DNA from: Thermoactinomyces intermedius
GTDB lineage: Bacteria > Bacillota > Bacilli > Thermoactinomycetales > Thermoactinomycetaceae
Assembly: GCF_016055025.1 (NCBI RefSeq)
Contig: NZ_JAECVW010000004.1
Length of the DNA stretch: 64,000 bases
Strand: one strand, 5' to 3'
The notes under the pieces were generated by a model. That model had not been told where the DNA came from and ran no database searches. It saw only the letters and a list, made by a program, of their open reading frames with translations. Both the position numbers and the translations under genes were made by a program. Shown one piece after another: positions 8,827-17,548 of this stretch (positions within the stretch are counted from its first letter, which is position 1; the number at the start of each line of letters is the position of its first letter).

Positions 8827-8858
8827 AGCACGGATCTCACAGGGATCCGTGCTTTTTT
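8827..8858. terminator. bidirectional terminator between resE and the SDR gene
   Basis: A ten-base stem AGCACGGATC (8827-8836) pairs with GATCCGTGCT (8844-8853). It has T-rich flanks in both directions (TTTTTT after it on plus, an A run before it). It can serve the convergent operons on both sides. Confidence 0.85.
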
Positions 8859-8869
8859 ACGGGAGAAAG

Positions 8870-9565
8870 TTACTTTTGGAATGCTCTGGGGACCAAGGGG
8901 CGCATCAAAATTTGATTGTAAATCACCCCTTTGGGTGCTGAAACAATGGTCCATACCGCTTCGGCCACTTGTTCGGCTTCCATGGCGTATTCTTTGTAGT
9001 TGTTGAAGTTGGTTTTGATCGATCCCGGACAAAGAGCCGATACTTTGACTTGATGAGGTTTTAATTCGAGCGTCAGTGCATCGGTCAGTGCCATCAATCC
9101 AAATTTGGAAGCGCAATATCCGGCTCCGGAAGCAAATGCCTCGGTTCCGGCGATGCTGGAAATATTGACAATGTGCCCTTCGGTTTTTTTTAAATGGGGA
9201 ATGGCGTATTTACAGTGAAGAAAAGCGCCTTTCAAATTGACATTCATCATTTCGTCCCATTCTTCTTCACTTAATTCTTCCACAGGCGAAAAATATCCGA
9301 GACCGGCGTTGTTGATCAGGATGTCCAGCCGGCCGTACTTTTCGATGGTATCATCGATGACTTTTTTGACTTGCCGGGAATCTGTGACATCGCAAGCGAC
9401 GGGATCGATGGTGCCTTGGAACTCCCCGGCCAATTCATTCAGTTTTTCGATGCTGCGGGCGGTGGCGATGACTTTGATGTTTTCTTTCGCCAGACGCCGG
9501 GTGATGGCAGCGCCCAATCCTTTGCTTGCGCCTGTCACAATGGCGATTTTTTGTTCCGCTTCCAT
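8870..9565 (-). CDS. SDR family NAD(P)-dependent oxidoreductase
   Basis: Classical short-chain dehydrogenase/reductase of 231 residues. The dinucleotide-binding motif TGASKGLG is at 11-18, NNAG near 85-88, a catalytic Ser in NISSIAG (about 137), and the YxxxK pair Tyr150/Lys154 in YCASK. Substrate cannot be told from sequence; 3-oxoacyl-ACP reductase-like and general alcohol/ketone reductases share this layout. It starts 41 bases after serA on the same strand with no terminator in between. It is therefore probably the third gene of the T-box-controlled serine operon. A GGAGGAT ribosome-binding site precedes the ATG. Confidence 0.85.
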   Translation of the reverse strand: MEAEQKIAIVTGASKGLGAAITRRLAKENIKVIATARSIEKLNELAGEFQGTIDPVACDVTDSRQVKKVIDDTIEKYGRLDILINNAGLGYFSPVEELSEEEWDEMMNVNLKGAFLHCKYAIPHLKKTEGHIVNISSIAGTEAFASGAGYCASKFGLMALTDALTLELKPHQVKVSALCPGSIKTNFNNYKEYAMEAEQVAEAVWTIVSAPKGVIYNQILMRPLVPRAFQK

Positions 9566-9606
9566 TACTGATCCTCCAATCCTGACAGATTGATTCTGAA
9601 TCTCTA

Positions 9607-11187
9607 TTATAAATCAATTTCATGCAAGGATTGAATGTTATCGATTTGCAGAATCAAATCAATCAGGTTTTTGGTAAGCGGTTTGTCAATTCGGAGAATC
9701 ATGATGGCCTGGCCCCCGATGCCCAGCCGTCCCACTTGCATGGTCGCAATGTTGACATCTTCGCTTCCGAGCAAAGTTCCGACCCGTCCGATGACGCCGG
9801 GCAAATCCTGATGCTGAATAAACAGGAGATGTCCTTTGGGGGTGACATCCACCGGATAATCGTCCACCTTGGTAATGCGGGGCCCAAAGCCGTTTAACAG
9901 GGTTCCCGCCACGCTGCGGATTTCTTTGGAGGTATGCACTTCCACCCGGATATATTGCGTGAAACCATGGCTGGCCATCGTTTTTTGTTCCACGATTTGA
10001 ACGCCGCGTTTTTTGGCGAGATGGGGCGCATTGACATCATTTACATTGGATAAGTAATGAGAAAGCACTCCTTTTAAAACCGTGCGGGTCAGTGGGGAAA
10101 CATCCAATTCGGCTACTTCCCCGCCATAGGTGATGGTGATCTGCGACAGGGCGCCGTTGCTGATCTGGGAGACGAATTTTCCCAGCTTTTCGGCCAATTC
10201 TTGATACGGAAGCAGTTTTTGTCTCAGTTCGGCCGGGACGGATGGCAGATTGACGGCATTTTTAAAAGGTTCCCCACGCAGGATGTGAAGCACTTCTTCC
10301 GCAACGTCCAGGGCCACATTTTCTTGAGCTTCGACGGTGGAGGCTCCCAGATGCGGAGTTGCGATCACCTGAGGCAGGGAAAGAAGCGGATGGTCCTCAG
10401 GCGGTTCCGACTCAAACACATCCAGTGCGGCTCCGGCCACCTTTCCGTCCAAAATGGCCTGATACAGGGCTTCTTCATCGATGATTCCGCCCCGGGCACA
10501 GTTTAAAATCCGGACACCGTCTTTCATTTTGGAAAACATGTCATGATTGATCAAGTGTTTGGTTTCTTTGGTCAATGGCGTGTGTACTGTGATGAAATCA
10601 CCTTTTTGGATCGCTTCTTCCAAACCGGCTTTGGTGACGCCCAATTTTTCGGCCCGGTCTTTGGACAGGTAAGGGTCGTATCCAATCACGTTCATCCGGA
10701 AGGCTTTGGCGCGTTTTGCCAGTTCGGATCCGATCCGTCCGAGCCCGATGATGCTGAGGGTTTTTCCGTTCAATTCCGTTCCCACATACTCTTTGCGCAG
10801 CCATTTGCCTTGCAGCAGAGAGTGGTATGCTTGCGGAATATTGCGGGCCAATGACAACAACATGGCAAATGTATGTTCAGCGGTGGATATCGTATTGCCG
10901 TCCGGAGCGTTGACCACAATGATTCCTTTTTGGGTGGCGGCCTGGACATCGATGTTGTCCACACCGACCCCGGCACGGGCGATTACTTTCAAACGCCGGG
11001 CTTTTTCGATAACTTCGGCGGTCACTTTGGTTTGGCTGCGAACCAGAAGAGCATCGGCATCTTCGATGGCTGTCAGCAGTTCTTCTTGGGATAATTTTGA
11101 TTTTTGGATTACTTCAATATCCGGGGATTGTTGTAATTTTTCAATCCCTTGGTCGCTGATCGGATCGGTGATCAATACTTTAAACAT
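9607..11187 (-). CDS. serA: D-3-phosphoglycerate dehydrogenase
   Basis: First enzyme of serine biosynthesis, oxidising 3-phosphoglycerate to 3-phosphohydroxypyruvate with NAD. The long form (526 residues) has a D-isomer 2-hydroxyacid dehydrogenase core with the NAD loop GLGRIGSELAKRA (about 148-160), the catalytic region CARGGIIDEEAL and the His of TPHLGAST. An intervening substrate-binding-like domain and a C-terminal ACT domain (about 455-526, QHQDLPGVIGRVGTLLG) for serine feedback follow. The start overlaps the end of the upstream aminotransferase gene by 8 bases, indicating coupling. The serine T-box at 12371-12647 controls the unit. Confidence 0.95.
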   Translation of the reverse strand: MFKVLITDPISDQGIEKLQQSPDIEVIQKSKLSQEELLTAIEDADALLVRSQTKVTAEVIEKARRLKVIARAGVGVDNIDVQAATQKGIIVVNAPDGNTISTAEHTFAMLLSLARNIPQAYHSLLQGKWLRKEYVGTELNGKTLSIIGLGRIGSELAKRAKAFRMNVIGYDPYLSKDRAEKLGVTKAGLEEAIQKGDFITVHTPLTKETKHLINHDMFSKMKDGVRILNCARGGIIDEEALYQAILDGKVAGAALDVFESEPPEDHPLLSLPQVIATPHLGASTVEAQENVALDVAEEVLHILRGEPFKNAVNLPSVPAELRQKLLPYQELAEKLGKFVSQISNGALSQITITYGGEVAELDVSPLTRTVLKGVLSHYLSNVNDVNAPHLAKKRGVQIVEQKTMASHGFTQYIRVEVHTSKEIRSVAGTLLNGFGPRITKVDDYPVDVTPKGHLLFIQHQDLPGVIGRVGTLLGSEDVNIATMQVGRLGIGGQAIMILRIDKPLTKNLIDLILQIDNIQSLHEIDL

Positions 11188-12337
11188 CCATCATCACCTC
11201 TTGTGCTGCTTTGGTGGCCATTCCCGGTTCAACGGATTGTCCCATTTGCGAAAGAGTAACTTCAACGGCGGCAAGAACCGTCAGGATATCCCACTCGTCA
11301 CAGTAACCCATGTGCCCGATTCGGAAGATTTTCCCTTTCAGGTGTTGTTGTCCGCCGGCGACATAAAAGCCGTGGCTTTGCAATTTTTTGCGGAACGCCT
11401 CCACATCCCACTTCTCCTGCGACGCATCGATGGAGGTGACGGTCGGGGAAGCGTGGCGGTCATCGGCCATCAAGGTCAGGCCGGAAGCCCGGATGCCGGC
11501 ACGGGTGATGTTTTTGAGACGTTCATGCCGGGAGCATACATTTTCAAAGCCTTCTTCTTCCAAAAGGGACAAGGATTCTTTCAAACCGTACAAAAGGGAG
11601 ACGGCTGCGGTGAAAGGAGTGGTGTCCTCCTGTTCCAGTTTCCGGCGATACGCTTCAAGATTCAAGTAAAAACGGGGTTGCCGGTTGCCGGCAATCACTT
11701 GCCAGGCACGTTCGCTCACGGCAAGAAAAGCAAGTCCCGGCGGCAGCATCAGTGCTTTTTGGGAACCGGTCACCATAATGTCGACGCCCCAATCATCCAT
11801 TTGGCAGGGAACTGCCCCGACACAGCTGACGCCGTCGACGATCACCAAAGCATCGGAATGTTGCCGGACGGTTCGGGCCAGTTCCGCAACGGGATTCAAA
11901 ACGCCGGTGGATGTTTCGCAATAAGTCAGAAAGACGCTTTTGGCACCGGGATGTTTCTTTAAAAAGTCAGCCAGTTGCTCCGGTTCGCATGCTTTACCCC
12001 AGGGAATGTCCAAGCGATGCAAACCGATCCCGTATGTTTCGACGATTTTGGCAAAGCGGTCGCCAAATGCACCGGTGACCACGACAACGGCTTCATCCCC
12101 GGGGGATAAAGTGTTGACGACAGCCGCTTCCAATGCCGAAGTTCCGCTGCCTGCCACAATGAGCGGTTGCTGTCTGGTTCCGAAGATGGGTTTCAACCGC
12201 TCGGAACATTCCTGAATCAGTTGGGAAGCCAAACGGCTCCGGTGCCCGATCACCGGTTGTGTCATGGCCCGCTGGACTTGAGGCGGAACGGGGGTCGGAC
12301 CGGGAATGCGCAGATGATATTTGTCTTTTAAAGGCAT
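11180..12337 (-). CDS. class V aminotransferase (alanine-glyoxylate / serine-pyruvate type), probable serine-pathway aminotransferase
   Basis: PLP-dependent aminotransferase of 385 residues. The PLP Lys is about 194 in VTGSQKALMLPPG, the Asp that contacts the pyridine N is in VIVDGVSCVG, and the N-terminal motif is IPGPTPVP. It matches the alanine-glyoxylate/serine-pyruvate group rather than SerC. Being first in an operon with serA and behind a serine T-box, it may transaminate 3-phosphohydroxypyruvate or a related keto acid in serine synthesis; this role is inferred from context only. An AGGAGGAGAT ribosome-binding site precedes the ATG. Confidence 0.82.
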   Translation of the reverse strand: MPLKDKYHLRIPGPTPVPPQVQRAMTQPVIGHRSRLASQLIQECSERLKPIFGTRQQPLIVAGSGTSALEAAVVNTLSPGDEAVVVVTGAFGDRFAKIVETYGIGLHRLDIPWGKACEPEQLADFLKKHPGAKSVFLTYCETSTGVLNPVAELARTVRQHSDALVIVDGVSCVGAVPCQMDDWGVDIMVTGSQKALMLPPGLAFLAVSERAWQVIAGNRQPRFYLNLEAYRRKLEQEDTTPFTAAVSLLYGLKESLSLLEEEGFENVCSRHERLKNITRAGIRASGLTLMADDRHASPTVTSIDASQEKWDVEAFRKKLQSHGFYVAGGQQHLKGKIFRIGHMGYCDEWDILTVLAAVEVTLSQMGQSVEPGMATKAAQEVMMDV

Positions 12338-12370
12338 GAAGATCTCCTCCTATCCAAGGTGAAAGTCAAT

Positions 12371-12647
12371 AAAAAAACCTTACATCCCCACACCTGTGGC
12401 AACAGGTGAGGGACGTAAGGTCCGTGGTGCCACCCTCATTCGCAATTGGTTCGCACCAATTGCCTCATCAAGTCCGAAAAGGACTCATGATGTAACGGAT
12501 CATCCGGATCTGCCTACTCTGTCTTTCAGCAGACCGCTCGGGAGTGCTCCGCATCGGGCAAACTGCCGATTCGCAGCAAACATCGGCTCTCTGAGAGTTT
12601 GCCGGCTGATGCTTGGCTCCTTCATCGCTTTAATCATCTGAATTTTG
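12371..12647 (-). promoter_or_regulatory. T-box leader with serine (AGC) specifier
   Basis: Read on the minus strand, the leader shows stem I with the AGAGAGCC...GCTGCGAA distal loop elements (about 12563-12595). A specifier loop is closed by GGAG/CTCC and GCATC/GATGC and displays AGC (serine) at 12548-12546 followed by A. The invariant T-box element AGGGTGGCACC lies at 12436-12426. An intrinsic terminator follows, stem CCTTAC...GTAAGG with a T run (12420-12371). By the known mechanism, uncharged tRNA-Ser would pair with the specifier and the T-box bulge and allow read-through into the aminotransferase-serA genes. Confidence 0.9.
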
Positions 12648-12653
12648 ATAAAT

Positions 12654-12682
12654 AATGTAACATGGCGGGGAAGTACTGTCAA
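12654..12682 (-). promoter_or_regulatory. sigma-A promoter of the serine T-box operon
   Basis: On the minus strand TTGACA (12682-12677) and TACATT (12659-12654) are separated by exactly 17 bases. Transcription would begin near 12647, just before stem I of the T-box. Confidence 0.8.
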
Positions 12683-12784
12683 CCCGTAAAGAAGAAAAAT
12701 GTTGAGGCATAGAAAAAAAGGTTTGTGTTAACATTGAATTATTCAGTTTTGCTGATGGCGATCCGGAGGAAAGGAGGAAAAGCG

Positions 12785-14920
12785 GTGGGGATCAGCGGAA
12801 CGAATTACATTTTGTCCGGATTGAATGAGAGACAACAAGAGGCTGTAACGGCACCCTGCCAGCCGACCGTGGTGTTCGCCGGGCCGGGAAGCGGAAAAAC
12901 GACGGTGCTGACAAGAAGAATCTTATATTTGATGGATCAGGGGACAGCACCCGGACAGATCATGGTGGTGACGTTCACCCGGGCAGCGTCACGAGAGATG
13001 AAAAGCCGTTTACAGGAAGTGAACCCCGTGGATACGGACAAACTGTGGATCGGAACGTTTCATTCTTTGTTTCTTTTGATGTTGCAAGAAAGCGGCATGA
13101 GAATCCCTCCTTTGTTGAAAGACGGCAGGCAAAAAGAAGCCATCCGCAACATCTTGTCCCAACTGAACCAGCCCACCGATGATGACACGATCGGCACGTA
13201 TCTTCAGCAAATCGGATTATGTAAAGCGCATGCCATTCTCCCGGCCAGAATGAAAGTCCAAAAGCAAAAAAACATCTTGTTTCGGGAAATTTATTCTTTA
13301 TACGAAGCATGGAAACGGGAGCAGGATTATTGGGATTATGATGATATCTTGCTGGCGATGTACCATCAGGTGAAAAAACCGGAGTTTCTTGCGCGGTGGC
13401 AAGAACGGTTGATACATATTTTGGTGGATGAGTTTCAGGACATCAACCGGATTCAATACGACATTCTGGTCCGGTTGGCTTCCAGGCACCGCCTGCTGTA
13501 TGCCGTCGGGGATGATGATCAATCGATTTACGGATTCCGGGGCAGCGATCCGGAAATCATGCTGCAATTAAAAAAAGATTTTCCCGATCTGAAGCGATAC
13601 ATCCTGACCACCAACTACCGGTCCGCCGATCCGATCATTCAAGCCAGTGAACGGTTGATCCAAAAAAACCGCTTCAGGCAGGCCAAAGTCCGGCATGGAC
13701 TGGGAAAGGAAGGTGCGGATGTGGAATGGATGGAGCCGGAAGACGAGAATGAAGAGGCCGAACGGATTTTATTCCGGATCCAGGACGGCGCCGACACGGC
13801 GGTATTGTTCCGAACCGCCACCCAGGCGCGCGCTTTGGTCGATGCGTTGGTACGAAAGGGCATCTCTTTTTATATGTCAGGAGAGTTTTCTTTTTACCGC
13901 CGGTGGCAGATCCAGGATCTGTTTTCTTATTTTCGTCTGGCCAAAGACCCGGATGATCTGGACGCCTTGATCCGCATCATCAACAAACCCAAACGTTACT
14001 TGTTTCAAGAAGAATGGATCGATGCATGCTGGTCCCTGTCCAAAAAAAGCGGGCGGTCGCTGGTGGATACATTGCCGTCACTGCCGGGATTGGAACCGTA
14101 TCAAGTCCGCCATTTGGACAAGCTGGGAAAAGATCTGCGGGAAATCCAGTCATGCTCACCGGTTGAAGCGATCCGGCATTTGCGGTTTCAAACGGGATAT
14201 GACCGGTATTTAGAAGCATTTGCGAAGGAAACGGGGGCGGAGCTCGAGCAGTTGACCGAACCGTTGGATGAACTGATGGTCGCCGCGGAGAATTTTTCCG
14301 ATCTTCCGGAGATGCTCGCGCATGCGGAAAAAGTGGAAGAAGCGTTAAAACAGACCAATCCCGACACGGCCAAAATCAAGCTGATGACGCTTCACCGTTC
14401 CAAAGGTCTGGAGTTTGACCGGGTTTTCATTATCGGATTACAGGCGCAAATTCTTCCGCATCACCGGAGTCTTCAGGTGGCGGAGGAACGAAAAAGTGCC
14501 GCCTGGGAAGAAGAACGGCGCTTGTTGTATGTGGGAATGACCCGTGCGCGAAAAGAACTGATTTTGTCCTCGGCCAAAACCAGGCAGGGAAAAAAAGCTG
14601 CTCCTTCGCCGTTTTTAAAAGACATCGGAATCACCGGGGAAACCCGGCGGGCACAAGGGGGAACGGATAAGAAACCGGAAGCCGCTTCCCCTGTAAAGCC
14701 GTCCGATCTGAAAAAGCAACCGCAAATGCGATTTATCCATGAAGAATTAACCATCGGCATGATGATTCACCATACCCGGTTCGGAACCGGGATCATTGAA
14801 GATGTCGTTCCCATTGAAGGGGTGGCTCCCGGCAGAAAAATTCTGGTGCGGTTTCAAGGCCAGCGTCAATCCTTGCACTATGAATTATCCCGGCAGTTGG
14901 GATTGATCCTGCAGGCATGA
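12785..14920 (+). CDS. UvrD/Rep-family ATP-dependent DNA helicase (YjcD-like)
   Basis: Superfamily 1A 3'-5' helicase of 711 residues. Motif I is AGPGSGKTT (about 30-38), followed by motif Ia TFTRAAS, motif II DEFQDINRIQ, motif III GDDDQSIYGFRGSD, motif IV TTNYRS, motif V LMTLHRSKGLEFDRVFI and motif VI VGMTRARKEL. The C-terminus carries a small PcrA-like tail (THHTRFGTGIIEDVV). It is shorter than PcrA and most like the Bacillus YjcD/Rep-like group; its specific repair role is unknown. The GTG at 12785 is chosen for AGGAGG at 12772-12777; ATG/TTG codons upstream lack a site. Confidence 0.85.
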   Translation: MGISGTNYILSGLNERQQEAVTAPCQPTVVFAGPGSGKTTVLTRRILYLMDQGTAPGQIMVVTFTRAASREMKSRLQEVNPVDTDKLWIGTFHSLFLLMLQESGMRIPPLLKDGRQKEAIRNILSQLNQPTDDDTIGTYLQQIGLCKAHAILPARMKVQKQKNILFREIYSLYEAWKREQDYWDYDDILLAMYHQVKKPEFLARWQERLIHILVDEFQDINRIQYDILVRLASRHRLLYAVGDDDQSIYGFRGSDPEIMLQLKKDFPDLKRYILTTNYRSADPIIQASERLIQKNRFRQAKVRHGLGKEGADVEWMEPEDENEEAERILFRIQDGADTAVLFRTATQARALVDALVRKGISFYMSGEFSFYRRWQIQDLFSYFRLAKDPDDLDALIRIINKPKRYLFQEEWIDACWSLSKKSGRSLVDTLPSLPGLEPYQVRHLDKLGKDLREIQSCSPVEAIRHLRFQTGYDRYLEAFAKETGAELEQLTEPLDELMVAAENFSDLPEMLAHAEKVEEALKQTNPDTAKIKLMTLHRSKGLEFDRVFIIGLQAQILPHHRSLQVAEERKSAAWEEERRLLYVGMTRARKELILSSAKTRQGKKAAPSPFLKDIGITGETRRAQGGTDKKPEAASPVKPSDLKKQPQMRFIHEELTIGMMIHHTRFGTGIIEDVVPIEGVAPGRKILVRFQGQRQSLHYELSRQLGLILQA

Positions 14921-14953
14921 AAAAGGTCAGGGACACGGGTTCCCTGACCTTTT
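14921..14953. terminator. bidirectional terminator after the helicase gene
   Basis: A thirteen-base stem AAAAGGTCAGGGA (14921-14933) pairs with TCCCTGACCTTTT (14941-14953). The A/T ends make it usable in both directions between the convergent helicase and DUF1648 genes. Confidence 0.85.
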
Positions 14954-14954
14954 G

Positions 14955-16058
14955 TCAATTTCCCAGAAAATAAGGAATGGTAAACGCAAGACCGACGACA
15001 AGAAGGATGAAAATCCAGGAAAGCGGGTGAGCCCAATTATTGGTCCAGCCGATCCCGAAACGTTTTTCCACAAAAATCGCCGGATCATTTTTATTAAAGT
15101 AAAACTGTCCAAGCTTCCAGTATTGGTCCTCATCCCGGTTGATCATATCCCCGTTTTTGCCGGAAACCGTTTTGACCCGGCTGCCGCCTTGTCCCGTTGT
15201 AAAGGATAGGATAAGTGCGGCGATCAAAATTCCGATGGTAATGACGAGTGAAACGGCAGTCACCAGTCCCGCGGAAACCGGGTGGATCCATGAAAAGGAT
15301 GACAGAGACAACATCGAAACCAAAACGGTTCCGGAAAGGATGGTGAAAAGGGACCATCTGCGCCGGAAAATGACATTTTGCCGGATGGATTTTTCCGGAT
15401 TTTCCGCGCCGATTTGTTGTTTGGCTTTGCCGATGATGATGTTGATCCATAAAAACAGAAGGGTTAAATAGACCTGCATCACCGGTGGAAAGAGAACCGT
15501 CCGGTAAGATTTTTCCGCATAGCGGGTTACCTTTCCGTTCAAGTCATATTGCATGGGGATCTTTTCCGGGATCTGTTCATAAACATGGATGAAATAGATC
15601 AAAGTGGCAAGCGCAAGCGAAAAGGGAATCAAAAACCATAAATGGGAGTAAGTCAGTTTTTGCTGGCGAAAGCCGGTATCCACAACCACCATCTGCTTTT
15701 TCTCTTTTCCCCAATCCGCTTGTTTTTTCAATGCTTTCATTTTTCGGTGAAAGATTAAGTAAGCCAAAAAGTTGACAGCCAAATAAGCAACAAGAAGAAA
15801 AACAAACCAAAGACCAAGCGATTCCTCGTCGTCACATATCATGGATCCCGGAACAAACATGGCAAGGACGGCCAATCCGATACCGGCCATGATCCAGGCA
15901 TATTGCTTGCGCATCTTTTTAAGTTCCGGAAGATGATAAACTTTTTCCGGGATGGAGACGCCAAAACTTTCCGTCCGACGGGTCCAATAGGGAATGAAAC
16001 AAAGGGAAATCAATACGGGAATCATGATGAGGCACATCAGTAACACACTTGTACTCAC
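14955..16058 (-). CDS. DUF1648/DUF5808-type membrane protein
   Basis: Integral membrane protein of 367 residues with about nine hydrophobic segments. A central DUF1648 motif reads IPMQYDLNGKVTRYA. A C-terminal cytoplasmic DUF5808-like block contains DQYWKLGQFYFNKNDPA, FVEKRFGIGWTNNWAHP. Function of the family is not established; relatives are often encoded beside a GntR/YtrA-type repressor, exactly as here (the start overlaps the repressor stop by 4 bases). A role in envelope stress or export is only a guess. Confidence 0.75.
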   Translation of the reverse strand: MSTSVLLMCLIMIPVLISLCFIPYWTRRTESFGVSIPEKVYHLPELKKMRKQYAWIMAGIGLAVLAMFVPGSMICDDEESLGLWFVFLLVAYLAVNFLAYLIFHRKMKALKKQADWGKEKKQMVVVDTGFRQQKLTYSHLWFLIPFSLALATLIYFIHVYEQIPEKIPMQYDLNGKVTRYAEKSYRTVLFPPVMQVYLTLLFLWINIIIGKAKQQIGAENPEKSIRQNVIFRRRWSLFTILSGTVLVSMLSLSSFSWIHPVSAGLVTAVSLVITIGILIAALILSFTTGQGGSRVKTVSGKNGDMINRDEDQYWKLGQFYFNKNDPAIFVEKRFGIGWTNNWAHPLSWIFILLVVGLAFTIPYFLGN

Positions 16059-16453
16059 GGGTTGTCACCTTCCCTGTCGGTGAATTTTTCAAACAAGCGG
16101 CTGCAAAGCTGTTGAAATTCCTTTTCCCCGATTCCGCGGCAAACGGATTCGGCGATCAGGGGAGAAAGGGATTGTTCCAGTTTTATCCGGTATGCTTCAT
16201 CCGCTTCCGGAACCCCTTCCGGATGAACGACCACGCCCTTTTGTCTGTGAATCAAAATGAAGCCTTCCTGTTTTAACTGTTGGTAAGCTTTATTGACCGT
16301 GTGCAGGTTGATTCCGATGTCAGCGGCCATGGCTCTTACCGAAGGAAGGCGGTCGCCCGGTTTTAATTCTTTTTTGGCGATCCCGGCGATGATTTGATGC
16401 TTTAACTGCAAATAAATCGGTTCATCGGATTCGAAGTCCAAAAAAATTTGCAT
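16055..16453 (-). CDS. GntR-family transcriptional regulator, YtrA subfamily
   Basis: Short (132 residue) regulator made of an N-terminal winged helix (about 10-78: IYLQLKHQIIAGIAKKELKPGDRLPSVR, INLHTVNKAYQQLKQEGFI) and a brief C-terminal helical tail. This is the layout of the YtrA subfamily rather than full GntR ligand-binding forms. Such proteins usually repress their own operon. It is encoded first in a two-gene unit with the DUF1648 protein. A perfect palindrome at 16482-16502, just upstream, is the likely operator. An AGGAAGGTGG ribosome-binding site precedes the ATG. Confidence 0.85.
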   Translation of the reverse strand: MQIFLDFESDEPIYLQLKHQIIAGIAKKELKPGDRLPSVRAMAADIGINLHTVNKAYQQLKQEGFILIHRQKGVVVHPEGVPEADEAYRIKLEQSLSPLIAESVCRGIGEKEFQQLCSRLFEKFTDREGDNP

Positions 16454-16481
16454 CCTTCCACCACCTTCCTTTCATTCTATA

Positions 16482-16502
16482 TGTTATATATATAATATAA
16501 CA
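16482..16502. promoter_or_regulatory. palindromic operator candidate upstream of the GntR gene
   Basis: Perfect inverted repeat TGTTATAT (16482-16489) and ATATAACA (16495-16502) with a 5-base centre. It lies about 30 bases before the regulator start, where its promoter is expected. Autorepression through this site is inferred from the family. Confidence 0.5.
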
Positions 16503-16531
16503 AACAAATAAAAACAGGCAACAGAAGGCAC

Positions 16532-16561
16532 AAAAAAAGCACCTGAAAGGATCAGGTGCTT
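16532..16561 (-). terminator. terminator of ppa
   Basis: On the minus strand the stem AAGCACCTGA/TCAGGTGCTT (16561-16552 with 16546-16537) is followed by seven T (16538-16532). It sits directly after the pyrophosphatase gene. Confidence 0.85.
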
Positions 16562-16574
16562 GTTCAAGGAGACA

Positions 16575-17069
16575 TTATTTATTTTCTTGATACCGCTTTT
16601 GACATTCTTCATAAAGTTGAGCCGCAAAGTCAGCATCTTTCCAGCCTTCGATCTTGGTTTCTTTATTTTCGAGGTCTTTGTACACCTGGAAGAAGTGTTC
16701 GATCTCTTTCAACACATGGGGAGCCACGTCTTCCAGGGAGTTGACTTTGTCAAAGCGGGGATCATCAACCGGAACCGCCAATAATTTTTCATCCGGGCCT
16801 TTGTCATCCGACATCAGCAACACGCCGATCACCCGGCTGGAAATCACGCAACCCGGGAAGGTCGGGAACGAAGTCAGGACCAAAATATCCAACGGATCCC
16901 CGTCTTCCGCCAGGGTGTTTTCAAGATAACCGTATTCGGTCGGATAATGCATGGGAGAGTAAAGAACCCGGTCCAGTCGGAATACGCCAAGTTCTTTATC
17001 ATATTCGTATTTGTTTTGGCTTCCGGTCGGAATTTCAATGAATGCATCAACTACGAGTGGATTGGACAT
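16575..17069 (-). CDS. ppa: inorganic pyrophosphatase, family I
   Basis: Cytosolic enzyme that hydrolyses pyrophosphate to two phosphates. It is 164 residues long. The metal-binding signature is DGDPLDILV (about 57-65) and the conserved substrate-side segment is PMHYPTEYGYLENT. A second acidic site is in VDDPRFDKV. This is the Mg-dependent family I enzyme, not the Mn-dependent family II enzyme used by B. subtilis (PpaC). It is monocistronic, with a strong terminator after it and a GGAGGAAC ribosome-binding site. Confidence 0.92.
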   Translation of the reverse strand: MSNPLVVDAFIEIPTGSQNKYEYDKELGVFRLDRVLYSPMHYPTEYGYLENTLAEDGDPLDILVLTSFPTFPGCVISSRVIGVLLMSDDKGPDEKLLAVPVDDPRFDKVNSLEDVAPHVLKEIEHFFQVYKDLENKETKIEGWKDADFAAQLYEECQKRYQENK

Positions 17070-17183
17070 CTTTGTTCCTCCTTTGGTATGTATAACCTAA
17101 CCATCATTGTAGACGTTTTTTTACAGATTCGCAATAAAGAAGGTGCTCCGGGTATGCTACAATCATAAAAAAGGGGAGAAAAT

Positions 17184-17510
17184 ATGATAAATGAAATTTC
17201 CGCAAAAGAGTTTGCGAAAAAAATTCAAAGCCAAAAGCCAGAGAAGGGTGAAATGGTGATCGTTGATGTGCGCGAACCCGAAGAATGGCATGATTACCAT
17301 TTGGAAGGCTCGAAGTTAATGCCATTGGGATCGTTGCACCGGCAAATTCATGCACTCAATAAGCAGCAAAAAATTTATGTGATATGCGCCCATGGCGTCC
17401 GCAGCTTCTATGCCGCGCAATATCTGCTTCAACAAGGGTTTTCCGATGTGGTGAATGTCGAAGGGGGCATTCAACGCGTTCGGCTGTATTTGGAGGAATT
17501 TGAAAAATGA
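17184..17510 (+). CDS. rhodanese-like domain protein
   Basis: A single rhodanese domain of 108 residues. The N-terminal signature VIVDVREPEEW is at about 26-36. The active-site loop is CAHGVRS, with the catalytic Cys near 68, so it can carry a persulfide. Substrate is not determinable; single-domain forms act as sulfur carriers or thiosulfate sulfurtransferases. It stands alone. GGGGAG precedes the ATG. Confidence 0.85.
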   Translation: MINEISAKEFAKKIQSQKPEKGEMVIVDVREPEEWHDYHLEGSKLMPLGSLHRQIHALNKQQKIYVICAHGVRSFYAAQYLLQQGFSDVVNVEGGIQRVRLYLEEFEK

Positions 17511-17512
17511 AA

Positions 17513-17541
17513 AAGCTACCCGGAAAAAAACCGGGTAGCTT
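17513..17541. terminator. terminator between rhodanese and ferredoxin genes
   Basis: An eleven-base stem AAGCTACCCGG (17513-17523) pairs with CCGGGTAGCTT (17531-17541) around a seven-A loop. The T-rich side lies in the minus direction, so it mainly serves the ferredoxin gene. Confidence 0.75.
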
Positions 17542-17548
17542 GTGCGCA

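Noticed and set aside
10706..11962. 418-codon plus-strand frame opposite serA and the aminotransferase gene
   Set aside because: It is antisense to two well-recognised coupled genes, has no ribosome-binding site and its translation is rich in improbable Cys/Phe/Ser runs typical of shadow frames.
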